Positions 44,381 to 53,121 of a stretch of 64,000 nt of DNA are shown piece by piece; the stretch's first letter is position 1; each line of letters opens with the position of its first letter. The position numbers and the translations under genes were made by a program. The notes below the pieces were generated by a model. The model made no database searches. It was not told the DNA's origin and saw nothing but the letters and a program-made list of their open reading frames with translations. The stretch comes from CAYUQT01 sp964446835. Its GTDB lineage: Bacteria; Planctomycetota; Phycisphaerae; UBA1845; JAFGLZ01. The stretch lies in contig CAYUQT010000036.1 of NCBI GenBank assembly GCA_964446835.1, positions 29,681-93,680 on the forward strand, in the 5' to 3' direction.

Positions 44381-46594
44381 TCAGAAGGCGAACAGGGCCT
44401 CCCCGTCCATATACTCCATCTTCGGAACGCCGAAGCACTGAAGTACGCTCGGGGCAATGTCCACCAGACTCGGGTTGTCGCGCCGAATCTTCATGTTCGA
44501 GAAGAAGATGCCCGGCACGAAATGTGGATCATATAGGTGGTCGCCGGACCACGCTTTGTCGTTGGCCTCCAGAACCTGCCGGGGGGCCGCGCCGAGGACA
44601 TTCTCGCCCCCCGCACGATAACCCAGCGTCAGTCCGACCACGAGATCAGGCCCCGCGGCAACCTGTTCGCCGGTATAGATCTCGCGTCCGAGGTAAACGG
44701 ACCTGACGATGTTCTTGCCGGTCTTGGGGTCTTTGAACGCGCGAAGCTTGTCGGCAATATCATCGCAGAGCCTGCGGCACTCTTCACCGCTCTCGACGAT
44801 GCCCCTCTCCTCGCGCCCCTTCATGTTGATGTAGATGCTGTTGAAACCGACCGAATAGGCCTTCGTCTTCGACCAGTCGACATTCGCAAAGAAGGCCTGC
44901 CCATCCCTGCCGTCGGGGGTCGTCAGAACCTGATACCCGTTCTCAACCAGCCACGAGTTGATATTCACCGAGTAGCGGTACGTGTTGAATCCATGGTCGC
45001 TCAGGATGATCAGGGCGGTCTTGGCGTCGAGCCTCGGCAGCAGTTTGCCCACCACCCCATCCATCTGTTTGTAGACGTTGGTGATCACCTTCTGATACTT
45101 CTCGGCCTCACTCTTCTTATAGCCCGGGTGCTCGGGGTCGCGATCGCGCCAGAACATGTGCTGCACCCGATCGGTGCTGTCGAACACAAACGCCAACAGC
45201 CCCTTCTTGTACTGCGACAGTTCATAGTCGAACATCCGATCGCGTTCCGTATCGACCAGCTTGACCATCGACAGGAACGAATCAGGCGTCAACACCTCTT
45301 CGCTGAAGGCCTTGACATCCTCGGGCATGCCCAACGTGAAGTATCGCCCGATCTTTTCGGCCAGCTTCTTGGCGTAGTCGTCGGGACTCGTCACCGGGAA
45401 CAGGGGGTCCATCGGGTCGACCTGGATGGCCGACGCATACAGCTTGAAATCCGGCTCGATCGCCAGCAGGCAGAACCGGACGATGCCGTTGGCGCTGCTC
45501 AGACTGCCCGCAAACTTTACCGGCACCCAGTCCGACCAATCGCCGACGCCCAGTTCGCCGACGGCCTTCCCGTCGAGATCCAAGGCAACCTTGCCATTCG
45601 GCCGCTTCGACAGGATCAGCGGCAACTGTGTCTCCTGGCGGCCCGTCAGCGTGTTCAGCGTCGGACCGTACAGCGACGTGCTGATCTTCCCATCCTGCCA
45701 GGCGATCTTGACCATCTTGTTCGGAGTCTGCGAGGGAAACAGCTTCTCGTTGTTGGTGTAGAAAATGTACCGGCCCATGCGATCCATGATGTCCGGCACA
45801 CCCAGGCCGCTGAAGAAACTGCCCGCCACCGCATCGGGTGGAAAGGCGTTCGGCCAGCGAATCACCGTAGTAGGAACGTTCTGCTTGCTCAGCAACGTCC
45901 AGAAGCCGGGCACCTTCCGCGTCGTCAGGTATCGTGCCTCACGACCGCTGACCTTCGGGTTCGGCCGATAGATCGACAGCTCGGGGACATAGGTCTTCGG
46001 ATCGCGATGGATGAAGTCGAAGATCCCGTGCTTCCCGGGATTGCAACCGGTGCCGATGCACGTCCACGCCACCGGACTCTGCGGAGGATTGCTCGTCCTC
46101 AGTCGGGCGTAGCAGCCCGTCTTGCGAAGCTTGTCGAAGTTCGGCAGTTCGTTGCGCGCAAGCAGGTCCTCCATGATGCCGGCATCAAGACCGTCCATGC
46201 CGATCACCATCACACGCTCGAATCGCTCGTAGCTGACCGTCGGCATGACGGGCTGATTCGTCTTGCCGGAAGACAGAGAGGGCAGGAAATCATAGTGCGT
46301 ATCGAGTCGGTATACACCGTACGCCGCCCCCCCGATCGTCAGCGCAATGATCGCAGCCTTGCCAACCACTCGGGGTATCCCGGTGGCCTTACAGATGACA
46401 TCCAGCAGCTTGCGAACAGGCCACAGCACGATGCCAAAGAACGCCGCCAGGCTCCCCAGAAAAACGGCCAGGCTCCCTGCCACCGCCGCCTGAGTTCCGG
46501 GGTCAACATAGGCGCTGGCAGTCTGCTGCCAACAGAGAATCCCCATGAGGAATGCCGGAACGGCACACCATAACTTCGCACGTGTCTTGGTCAT
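44381..46594 (-). CDS. Membrane-anchored alkaline-phosphatase-superfamily phosphodiesterase
   Basis: This is a protein of about 737 residues. An N-terminal signal or membrane segment is followed by AYVDPGTQAAVAG, a motif seen in several small or membrane proteins of unknown role, and another hydrophobic helix. The catalytic domain starts at VMVIGMDGLDAG with the metal Asp, then NPPQSPVAW, where the nucleophile position is Ser rather than Thr, and LSDHGFNTY with Asp-His. It is about 270 residues longer than the paralogue at 19479. It should act on the outer face of the membrane. The start is put at 46594 (GAGG upstream) rather than 46609. Substrate unknown. Confidence 0.8.
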   Translation of the reverse strand: MTKTRAKLWCAVPAFLMGILCWQQTASAYVDPGTQAAVAGSLAVFLGSLAAFFGIVLWPVRKLLDVICKATGIPRVVGKAAIIALTIGGAAYGVYRLDTHYDFLPSLSSGKTNQPVMPTVSYERFERVMVIGMDGLDAGIMEDLLARNELPNFDKLRKTGCYARLRTSNPPQSPVAWTCIGTGCNPGKHGIFDFIHRDPKTYVPELSIYRPNPKVSGREARYLTTRKVPGFWTLLSKQNVPTTVIRWPNAFPPDAVAGSFFSGLGVPDIMDRMGRYIFYTNNEKLFPSQTPNKMVKIAWQDGKISTSLYGPTLNTLTGRQETQLPLILSKRPNGKVALDLDGKAVGELGVGDWSDWVPVKFAGSLSSANGIVRFCLLAIEPDFKLYASAIQVDPMDPLFPVTSPDDYAKKLAEKIGRYFTLGMPEDVKAFSEEVLTPDSFLSMVKLVDTERDRMFDYELSQYKKGLLAFVFDSTDRVQHMFWRDRDPEHPGYKKSEAEKYQKVITNVYKQMDGVVGKLLPRLDAKTALIILSDHGFNTYRYSVNINSWLVENGYQVLTTPDGRDGQAFFANVDWSKTKAYSVGFNSIYINMKGREERGIVESGEECRRLCDDIADKLRAFKDPKTGKNIVRSVYLGREIYTGEQVAAGPDLVVGLTLGYRAGGENVLGAAPRQVLEANDKAWSGDHLYDPHFVPGIFFSNMKIRRDNPSLVDIAPSVLQCFGVPKMEYMDGEALFAF

Positions 46595-47243
46595 AAGACT
46601 GAACCTCATCGAATTGGATGCCGCCGTCCTATCGCTCGCTTCCTGCAGCGATCACGCGTTTGTCTTCTTCCGAACCCCGTGATCCAGGCGGCACATCTCA
46701 TCGGAGCTACGCCAACGCCCCGACGGAAGGACAACGTATCAGGATGATCTCTCGATTGCCGACAACGCCATTCCGCAGCTCAAACGACGTATCCACCTAT
46801 CCTATCCATACGACGTGTCGACAGGCGAGTTCTGTCATCTGCAAGGGCAACATTACCATAGGCCGATCGGCCGTGAATCGACCAGCCCGTACACCCTCGT
46901 CCACAGGACTCATCGCATGCGCCTTGTTTCACTTTTATCGGCACTAGACGCCTGCCACAAGAGCCCCTCGGCAGATCGCATGGATTAGGACTGGAAATTG
47001 ACTATATTTCGCAATTGTACACGGATGACGACAGGCAGCCATCGAAGCCGCACGCCGCCCGTTTCCATACGTCGGACGTGTCACTCGAACCCATCGAGGC
47101 AGCCAGCAGTGTCACCGAGCAGACATTCCCCCGTACACCCTCGGAAATACCGCATTGAGTCAGTGGCGAGCCGACAGAAACGCTTCCGGCCGTCGTGGCG
47201 ACGGTCCCGCCCATCAGACACAACGCGTCGAAATCGCACCGCC
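46595..47243. other. Gene-free 649-base stretch
   Basis: This lies between the stop of the E2-E3 fusion gene and the start of the phosphatase-like gene, both minus strand. Open frames here have no recognisable family and low-complexity composition. No hairpin with a T-run, tRNA or repeat was recognised. It should contain the promoter of the 44381-46594 gene, but no convincing -35/-10 pair stood out. Confidence 0.5.
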
Positions 47244-49967
47244 CTATAGGGAGTGGAGCGCCAATCCCATCAGTGCGTCGGCCGCCTCGAAGACCGGCTC
47301 GGCCAGTGACGGGTGCGCGTGAATCGTCTCAGCCACCTGCTCGACCGTCAGGCCCGCCTTCAACGCCACGGCCACCTCGTGGATGACCTCGGCAGACCGG
47401 TGACCGACAATCGTGGCCCCCAGGATCCGACGAGTGCCCGACTGAGCCACCAGCGTACAGACGCCTTCGGGCTCGCCGTAGGCCTGCGCGGCGCCACTCG
47501 CCTGATAGCGAAAACGCCCGACCTCGACGCTCATGCCCGCTTTGCGAGCCGCCTCTTCACCCAGGCCGACCTGCGCCAGCTCCGGATGCGAGAAGACCAC
47601 CGTCGGGACCACACGGTAGTCCTCAGTCATCGGAATACCCATGATGTTGCTGGCCGCAACAATCCCCTGGCGGTAGGCGACGTGGGCGTATGGGCCCTTG
47701 CCGGTAATGTCTCCGATGGCGTACACCCCGGCTACGTTCGTAAGGCATCGATCGTCGATGGCCACATACCGACCATCGTGCTTCACGCCCGCCTCGTCGA
47801 GCCCCAACCCCGCAATCTGCGTGCGCCGGCCGATCGCCACCACGACGGCCGCCGTCTCGATCGCCTGCCCGTTGCTTAGCCGACTCGTCACGTGGTCCGG
47901 GTGTCGCTCAACCGACTCAACCTTCGTGCCGCAAAACAGGGTGATCTTGCGCTTCTTCAGCGACTTGGCCACCTCTTTGGCCGCCTCGGCGTCAACGGTC
48001 GGGAGGATGCGATCCATCACCTCCACAAGCGTCACGCGACTGCCGAACTCGGCCAGCATCGTGGCGAATTCTACGCCGATCGGTCCGCCGCCGATGATCA
48101 GGAACGACGCCGGCATGGCCTGCATCGCCAGAACCTGATCGGTGTTCATGACCTGTGTGCCGTCGATGTCGATCCCCGGCAGAGGCGCCGGCACGGTTCC
48201 CGTCGCCAGAATGACATTTCGTGCCGTTACTCGCTCCGTGCCGCCGGCCGACTCGACCTCGGCCGTCCGCGGGTCGACCAATCGCCCTCGACCGGAAATG
48301 ACCCGGACGCCCCGCCCCTGCAGAAGCGTGCCCAACCCCTTGGTCAGCCGATCTACGATCTTGTCCTTGTGGGCGAAGACCTCCGGAAAATCGACAGTCG
48401 TCTGGCCCACCTTCAGCCCCATCGACGCCATCGACGACAGCTCGTGACGAATCTTCGACACGTGCAGCAGGGCCTTGGTCGGAATGCATCCGGTGTTCAG
48501 GCATACCCCACCCACGCAATTCTGCTCGATCAGAACCGCCTTGCCCCCCATGGCAGCGATCCGCAGCGCGGCCACGTATCCCCCGGGCCCCGCACCGATG
48601 ATCACCGCGTCCGGCCCATCACCCGAGGCCGGAATCGGCCGCCTGGTGGAAGGCGCTGCCGCCTCCATGATCGGCGCGACACCTTCAGATACGCCGAGCA
48701 ATGCCTCCGGAGACTCCACCGTCTGCCGAACCGCATCCAGAAACCGGGCAGCAGGTCCGCCATCCACAATGCGATGGTCGAACGTCAGACTCAGCACGAT
48801 CTCGTCGCGCGGCTCGATCCGATCGCCGACCATCGCCGGTCGGCGGACGATCCGTCCCACACCCAGAACGGCGCACTCCGGCAGGTTGATGATCGGAGTG
48901 AATCCCTCAACGCCGAAGGTGCCCAGGTTCGTGACCGTAAACACTCCACCCTGCATCTCATCGGGCGTCAGGCGCCGGGATCGAGCCCGCTCGATCAGGT
49001 CGCCCGATCGCCTCGCGAGTTCCGGAATACTCAACGAGGGAACGTTGCGGATCACCGGCACGAGCAGGCCGGCCTCGGTGTCGACGGCCATGCCGATGTC
49101 GATCTGCTCGGGCGCGATCAGTTTGTCCTCACCCCATCGAGCGTACAACATGGGATGATCCCGAAGGACCATGGCCGTCAACTTGATGATCAGGTCGGTG
49201 GGGCCCGGCACCCGCTGCCCACTAGCCTGGTACGTCTTCTTGAGACCGGCACGGAAGGCCACCAGACGCGTCATATCCGCCGTCGTGGTCAGCGTGACCG
49301 GTGCCGTCGTGTGAGCGCTGCCGGCCATGCGATCGGCGATTCGCTTGCGAATCGGGCTCATCGGGATGACCTTGCCCGAGGCTCCGACATCCACCGGTGC
49401 CCTGGCCGCCGCGGTCGGAGGCGCCGCGGGCCGGGCTGGCTTGGCCGCAGCAGCAGCCCGAACGTCTTCTTCACGAATCCGCCCGGTTCGACCACTCCCC
49501 TTCAGTTGCGTCCAATCGACCCCCAGCTCCGCCGCAACACGGGCCGCCCGAGGACTGATCCGCGGACCTTCGGCGACCTCGCCAGACGCAGCAGCCACGC
49601 GGACCGCCTTCACGCCGGCATCATCCGAGGCCTTGGCTTTCACCACGGCAGCAGCCGCATCGGAAGAACGATGCGTTTCCGCCGACGAAGACGCTGCGGC
49701 CCCCTCAAACGGAGCCTTCTCGCCCGAAGCGACCAGATAGCCCAGAACGGCACCTACCTTGACGGTCTGACCCTGCTTCGGCCCATCGGGCGGAATGCGC
49801 AGAATGCCCGAATCGATCGCCTCGACTTCCTGGACCGCCTTGTCGCCTTCGATGACGAACAGCGGCTCACCTTCCTTGACCGATGCCCCTTCCTTCTTGA
49901 GCCACTCGACGAAAACCGCCTCTTCCATGTCCCAACCGAGACGTGGAACGGTAACGGTAAATGCCAT
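47244..49967 (-). CDS. E2-E3 fusion: dihydrolipoamide acyltransferase and dehydrogenase
   Basis: This single 907-residue chain joins two parts of a 2-oxoacid dehydrogenase complex. Residues 1-80 are a lipoyl domain with lipoyl Lys K43 (IEGDKA). Residues 135-170 form a subunit-binding domain (RISPRAARVAAELGVDW). Residues 200-430 are the E2 catalytic domain with H398 and D402 in DHRIVDGG. Residues 453-907 are a dihydrolipoamide dehydrogenase with FAD motif IGAGPGGY, redox Cys C489 and C494 (CLNTGCIPTK) and the His-Glu pair H885/E890. All active residues are present. E1 genes lie immediately upstream. The product should take an acyl group to CoA and reoxidise lipoamide with NAD. Confidence 0.93.
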   Translation of the reverse strand: MAFTVTVPRLGWDMEEAVFVEWLKKEGASVKEGEPLFVIEGDKAVQEVEAIDSGILRIPPDGPKQGQTVKVGAVLGYLVASGEKAPFEGAAASSSAETHRSSDAAAAVVKAKASDDAGVKAVRVAAASGEVAEGPRISPRAARVAAELGVDWTQLKGSGRTGRIREEDVRAAAAAKPARPAAPPTAAARAPVDVGASGKVIPMSPIRKRIADRMAGSAHTTAPVTLTTTADMTRLVAFRAGLKKTYQASGQRVPGPTDLIIKLTAMVLRDHPMLYARWGEDKLIAPEQIDIGMAVDTEAGLLVPVIRNVPSLSIPELARRSGDLIERARSRRLTPDEMQGGVFTVTNLGTFGVEGFTPIINLPECAVLGVGRIVRRPAMVGDRIEPRDEIVLSLTFDHRIVDGGPAARFLDAVRQTVESPEALLGVSEGVAPIMEAAAPSTRRPIPASGDGPDAVIIGAGPGGYVAALRIAAMGGKAVLIEQNCVGGVCLNTGCIPTKALLHVSKIRHELSSMASMGLKVGQTTVDFPEVFAHKDKIVDRLTKGLGTLLQGRGVRVISGRGRLVDPRTAEVESAGGTERVTARNVILATGTVPAPLPGIDIDGTQVMNTDQVLAMQAMPASFLIIGGGPIGVEFATMLAEFGSRVTLVEVMDRILPTVDAEAAKEVAKSLKKRKITLFCGTKVESVERHPDHVTSRLSNGQAIETAAVVVAIGRRTQIAGLGLDEAGVKHDGRYVAIDDRCLTNVAGVYAIGDITGKGPYAHVAYRQGIVAASNIMGIPMTEDYRVVPTVVFSHPELAQVGLGEEAARKAGMSVEVGRFRYQASGAAQAYGEPEGVCTLVAQSGTRRILGATIVGHRSAEVIHEVAVALKAGLTVEQVAETIHAHPSLAEPVFEAADALMGLALHSL

Positions 49968-50124
49968 AACGATTCTCCTGCTCTCCTATCCGGACGGCAC
50001 GCCGAGGCAATCGGTCGGCCCTGCGAAAAACTCACACGGCCAGAGCCGCGTTCGGCGGCCTATCCCCCCCGCCGAAGCCCAACAGATGCAAGGCGAGCCC
50101 CCGACACCCGCCTCTCCGCCGAGC

Positions 50125-51102
50125 CTACTCATCCAGCACATCGCGGATCGCCCCGGCAATCTGCGCCGGATTCAGCATCACCGCGGCCTCAAGCGGCGGA
50201 CTGTACGGCGTCGGCGCATGCGCCCCGTTCAGCCGTCGGATCGGGGCGTCCAGATCATCGAAGCCCTTATCCACCACCTGCGCGGCGATCTCGGCCCCCA
50301 GACCGAACGGTGCGAAGGTCTCGTCGACGATGAGCAACCGGCCGGTCTTGCGGACCGATTGCAGAATCGTCCCGACATCCAGCGGCGAGACGGTTCGCGG
50401 GTCGACCACCTCGACAGAGATGCCGTCCTTGGCCAGTTCCTCGCAGGCCTTCAGCGTCTGATGCACCATGTACGCGATCGCCACCACCGTGATGTCGGTC
50501 CCCTCGCGAACGACCGACGCCTGGCCGAACTCCACCTGATAATCGCCCTCGGGAACCGGCCCCTTCACCGTCAACACCGACCGGTGCTCCAGGAACATCA
50601 CCGGATCGTCGCACGTCAGGGCCCGCTTCAGCAGCCCCTTGGCATCATAGGGCGTCGAGGGCACGACCACCCGAAGCCCCGGAAAATGGGCGTACATCGG
50701 ATAGTAGTTCCCGGAATGATGCGTGGCCGCCGAGTGACCGATGCCGATGCACCCGCGAAGCAGCACGGGCATCTTCAGCCGCCCGCTGCTCATGTACTGC
50801 ATCTTGGCGATCTGATTGATGATCTCGGCCGCACCGTCCAGCACGAAGTCGGCGAACATGAAGTCGACGACCGGACGCGTGCCCGTCATGGCCGCCCCCG
50901 CCGCCAACCCGACGAAACCGCGCTCGCAGATCGGCGTGTCGCACAGACGCACCGGACCATACAGCTCGTACAGGCCCTTGGTCGTGTTGAAGTTCCCGCC
51001 GCGCTTGCCGATCCCCTCGCCCATCACGAAGATCGTCGGGTCCTTGGCCATCGCCTCGGACAGCGCCTCCAGCGTTGCCTGCATGTAAGTGATTTCTCTC
51101 AT
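50125..51102 (-). CDS. 2-oxoacid (pyruvate/acetoin-type) dehydrogenase E1 beta
   Basis: This 325-residue protein is a transketolase-like E1 beta subunit (REITYMQATLEAL, VMGEGIG, RPVVDFMFADF, GCIGIGHSAATHHS, VVIPSTP-like VVVPSTPYDAKG). With E1 alpha it forms the thiamine-diphosphate active site and decarboxylates the 2-oxoacid. It most resembles AcoB/PdhB types. The start at 51102 follows GGGGGA in a gap of 11 nt after the E1 alpha stop. The next gene (E2-E3) begins 157 nt downstream. The true substrate could be pyruvate or acetoin; the KDPG aldolase context favours pyruvate. Confidence 0.92.
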   Translation of the reverse strand: MREITYMQATLEALSEAMAKDPTIFVMGEGIGKRGGNFNTTKGLYELYGPVRLCDTPICERGFVGLAAGAAMTGTRPVVDFMFADFVLDGAAEIINQIAKMQYMSSGRLKMPVLLRGCIGIGHSAATHHSGNYYPMYAHFPGLRVVVPSTPYDAKGLLKRALTCDDPVMFLEHRSVLTVKGPVPEGDYQVEFGQASVVREGTDITVVAIAYMVHQTLKACEELAKDGISVEVVDPRTVSPLDVGTILQSVRKTGRLLIVDETFAPFGLGAEIAAQVVDKGFDDLDAPIRRLNGAHAPTPYSPPLEAAVMLNPAQIAGAIRDVLDE

Positions 51103-51113
51103 GGGGTCCCCCT

Positions 51114-52151
51114 TCATACCTCGGCATAGACGTGCTGCGTGGCGGTCGCCGGGTCGGGCCACGGGCTGGATTCGGCAAACTGAACGGCATCAGCAATCAA
51201 GGCCTTGACCTCGGCGTCGATCGCATCGAGATCGGCCTGCCGAGCAACCTTCTTCGACAGGAGGTACTTGCGGAATTGCACGATCGGCCCGCGGGCGGCC
51301 CACCCTTCCACCTCTTCGCGGGTGCGATACCCGTAGTCCTGCATCCCCTCGCAGTGCGGTCGGAGACGGTAGGTCAGACACTCGATCAGCGTCGGGCCCT
51401 TGCCGGCCCGCGCCCGTTCGATCGCCGCCCCCGCCGCCTTGTACACCGCCATCACGTCGTTCCCGTCGACCTGAACGCCGGGCATGCCATACGCAGCGCC
51501 CCGCTCGGCCACACCGGCACTTCCGCTGGCATACTCGAAAGGTACCTCGGTGGCGAACTGGTTGTTCTCACACACATAGAGCACCGGCAGCTTCCAGATG
51601 CTCCCCATGTTGAGCCCCTCGTGAAAGGCACCGTTGTTCGACGCCCCATCGCCGAAGAACACCACCGACACGCGATCGGTCTTGAGCAACTTGAAGCTGT
51701 ATCCCGCACCGGTCGCCTGAAGAATGGCGGGAGCAACAATGCCGCTCGTCCCCATCATCCCGAACTCGGGGGCGAACAGGTGCATGCTCCCTCCCCGCCC
51801 GCGAGAACACCCCGTCGCCCGGCCGAAGACCTCGGCGACCATCTGACGAGCGGGCACGCCCTTGGCCAGCGCATGCCCGTGCCCCCGGTGAGTGCTGAAC
51901 ACCACATCGTCCGCTCGTAGGTGCGCACACACCCCCGTAGCCACCGCCTCCTGTCCGATGTACAGGTGACAGGCCCCGGGAACCAGTCCCCGCTGGTGCG
52001 ACTTGGCCAGCGCCTCCTCCTCCTGACGAATCACCTGCATGGTTCGATACAACGCCAGGAGTTGCTGGCCCGAAACAGAGCCCTTACCCTTCGCCGTTGC
52101 CTTCGTTTTGGCAACGGGTTTGGCAGGTCGCTTCTTCGCTTTTTCCGGCAT
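51114..52151 (-). CDS. 2-oxoacid (pyruvate/acetoin-type) dehydrogenase E1 alpha
   Basis: This is a protein of about 345 residues with the TPP signature GDGASNNGAFHEGLN to CENN, the loop STHRGHGHALAKG and GGSMHLF. It binds thiamine diphosphate and pairs with E1 beta. The N-terminus has an unusual stretch of about 25 residues rich in Lys, Ala and Pro (MPEKAKKRPAKPVAKTK), which may mediate complex assembly or nucleic-acid contact. The ATG at 52151 is chosen over a TTG three codons upstream. It follows the fumarylacetoacetase-family gene by 47 nt. Confidence 0.92.
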   Translation of the reverse strand: MPEKAKKRPAKPVAKTKATAKGKGSVSGQQLLALYRTMQVIRQEEEALAKSHQRGLVPGACHLYIGQEAVATGVCAHLRADDVVFSTHRGHGHALAKGVPARQMVAEVFGRATGCSRGRGGSMHLFAPEFGMMGTSGIVAPAILQATGAGYSFKLLKTDRVSVVFFGDGASNNGAFHEGLNMGSIWKLPVLYVCENNQFATEVPFEYASGSAGVAERGAAYGMPGVQVDGNDVMAVYKAAGAAIERARAGKGPTLIECLTYRLRPHCEGMQDYGYRTREEVEGWAARGPIVQFRKYLLSKKVARQADLDAIDAEVKALIADAVQFAESSPWPDPATATQHVYAEV

Positions 52152-52198
52152 GGTCTTCAACCGTCCCTATCTTCTCCCGGAAAGACTCCGGCCCGCCC

Positions 52199-53008
52199 TC
52201 AGCGAACCGGTTCGTCGATCACCGGATTGGTCAGTGTGCCGATCTTCTCAATCTCGATCGAAATCGTGTCGCCGTGCTTCAGGAAGACCGGCGGCTTACG
52301 TGCCACACCCACCCCGTGCGGCGTGCCCGTCAGAATGACCGATCCCGGCAGAAGCGTCGTACTGCCGCTGAGGAACTCGATCAGGGTGGGCACATCGAAG
52401 ATCATGTCGTTCGTGTTCCAATCCTGAAGCGTCTGCCCGTTGAGGACGGTTCTGATGCCCAGGGTATTGGGGTTCGGAATCTCGTCCGTCGTCACCATGC
52501 ACGGCCCCATGGGTGCGAACGTGTCGAATGTCTTACCGCGACACCACTGTCCCCCGCCCCACTTACCCTGCCAGTCGCGGGCGCTGACATCGTTGGCACA
52601 CGTATAGCCCAACACGTAATTCAAGGCATCGGCCTTCGAGACGTTCTTGCATCGCTTGCCGATGACCACCGCCAGTTCACACTCATAGTCCACCTCGTTG
52701 CTCTTGAGTTGAACCGGCAGCTCAATCGGGTCGCCCGGGTTCTGTACCGCACCAACCGACTTCATGAACAGGACGGGGAACTGCGGATACGCCTGGCCGC
52801 CCTCATCGGCGTGACGCCGATAGTTCAGGCCGATGCAGAACATAGCCACCGGAGCGACCGGCGCCAGCAGCTTCTTCACCTTGGCCGGCTTGGCCGTCAG
52901 CGAATGCTGGCCGAAGATGTCTCCGGCGATTTCCACCGTCGAGCCGTCCGGTTGCAGCGCGGCGTATCCGATCTTGTTCCTGATACCCTCATAGCGAATG
53001 ATCTTCAT
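52199..53008 (-). CDS. Fumarylacetoacetate hydrolase family protein
   Basis: This 269-residue protein has FAH-fold motifs: metal acids in VDYECELAVVIGK, CANDVSARDWQG, and the GTPHGVG strand near the end. FAH-family members cleave C-C bonds of 1,3-diketo acids or decarboxylate oxaloacetate-like acids. In sugar-acid operons they often act as 2,4-diketo-3-deoxy-acid hydrolases, for example in L-fucose or L-rhamnose breakdown. The start at 53008 is preceded by AAGGAT; the 31-residue extension upstream is unlikely. It is sandwiched between a UroD-like gene (113 nt) and E1 alpha (47 nt). Confidence 0.88.
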   Translation of the reverse strand: MKIIRYEGIRNKIGYAALQPDGSTVEIAGDIFGQHSLTAKPAKVKKLLAPVAPVAMFCIGLNYRRHADEGGQAYPQFPVLFMKSVGAVQNPGDPIELPVQLKSNEVDYECELAVVIGKRCKNVSKADALNYVLGYTCANDVSARDWQGKWGGGQWCRGKTFDTFAPMGPCMVTTDEIPNPNTLGIRTVLNGQTLQDWNTNDMIFDVPTLIEFLSGSTTLLPGSVILTGTPHGVGVARKPPVFLKHGDTISIEIEKIGTLTNPVIDEPVR

Positions 53009-53121
53009 AGTCGTATCCTTGTGTTTGAGATACCCCTGTACATTTCCGTTCCGTCCGCGTGCTTCGGGCCCTCCGGCTCCGGCCGGCGACCCCGCCGCCA
53101 CGCGGTCTCATCCCCCGCATC

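Noticed and set aside
44537..46573. Long plus-strand open frame antisense to the phosphatase-like gene
   Set aside because: The composition is Arg/His/Asp heavy and has no family; the minus-strand reading has metal-binding motifs and a signal segment.
46998..47026. TTGACT followed by AT-rich sequence as a promoter
   Set aside because: No acceptable -10 lies at 16-18 nt and no gene follows on that strand.
47892..50333. Long open frame on the plus strand antisense to the E2-E3 and E1 beta genes
   Set aside because: Translation is rich in Arg, Asp, His and Pro with no recognisable domain, while the opposite strand has complete conserved enzymes. High GC content produces such shadow frames.
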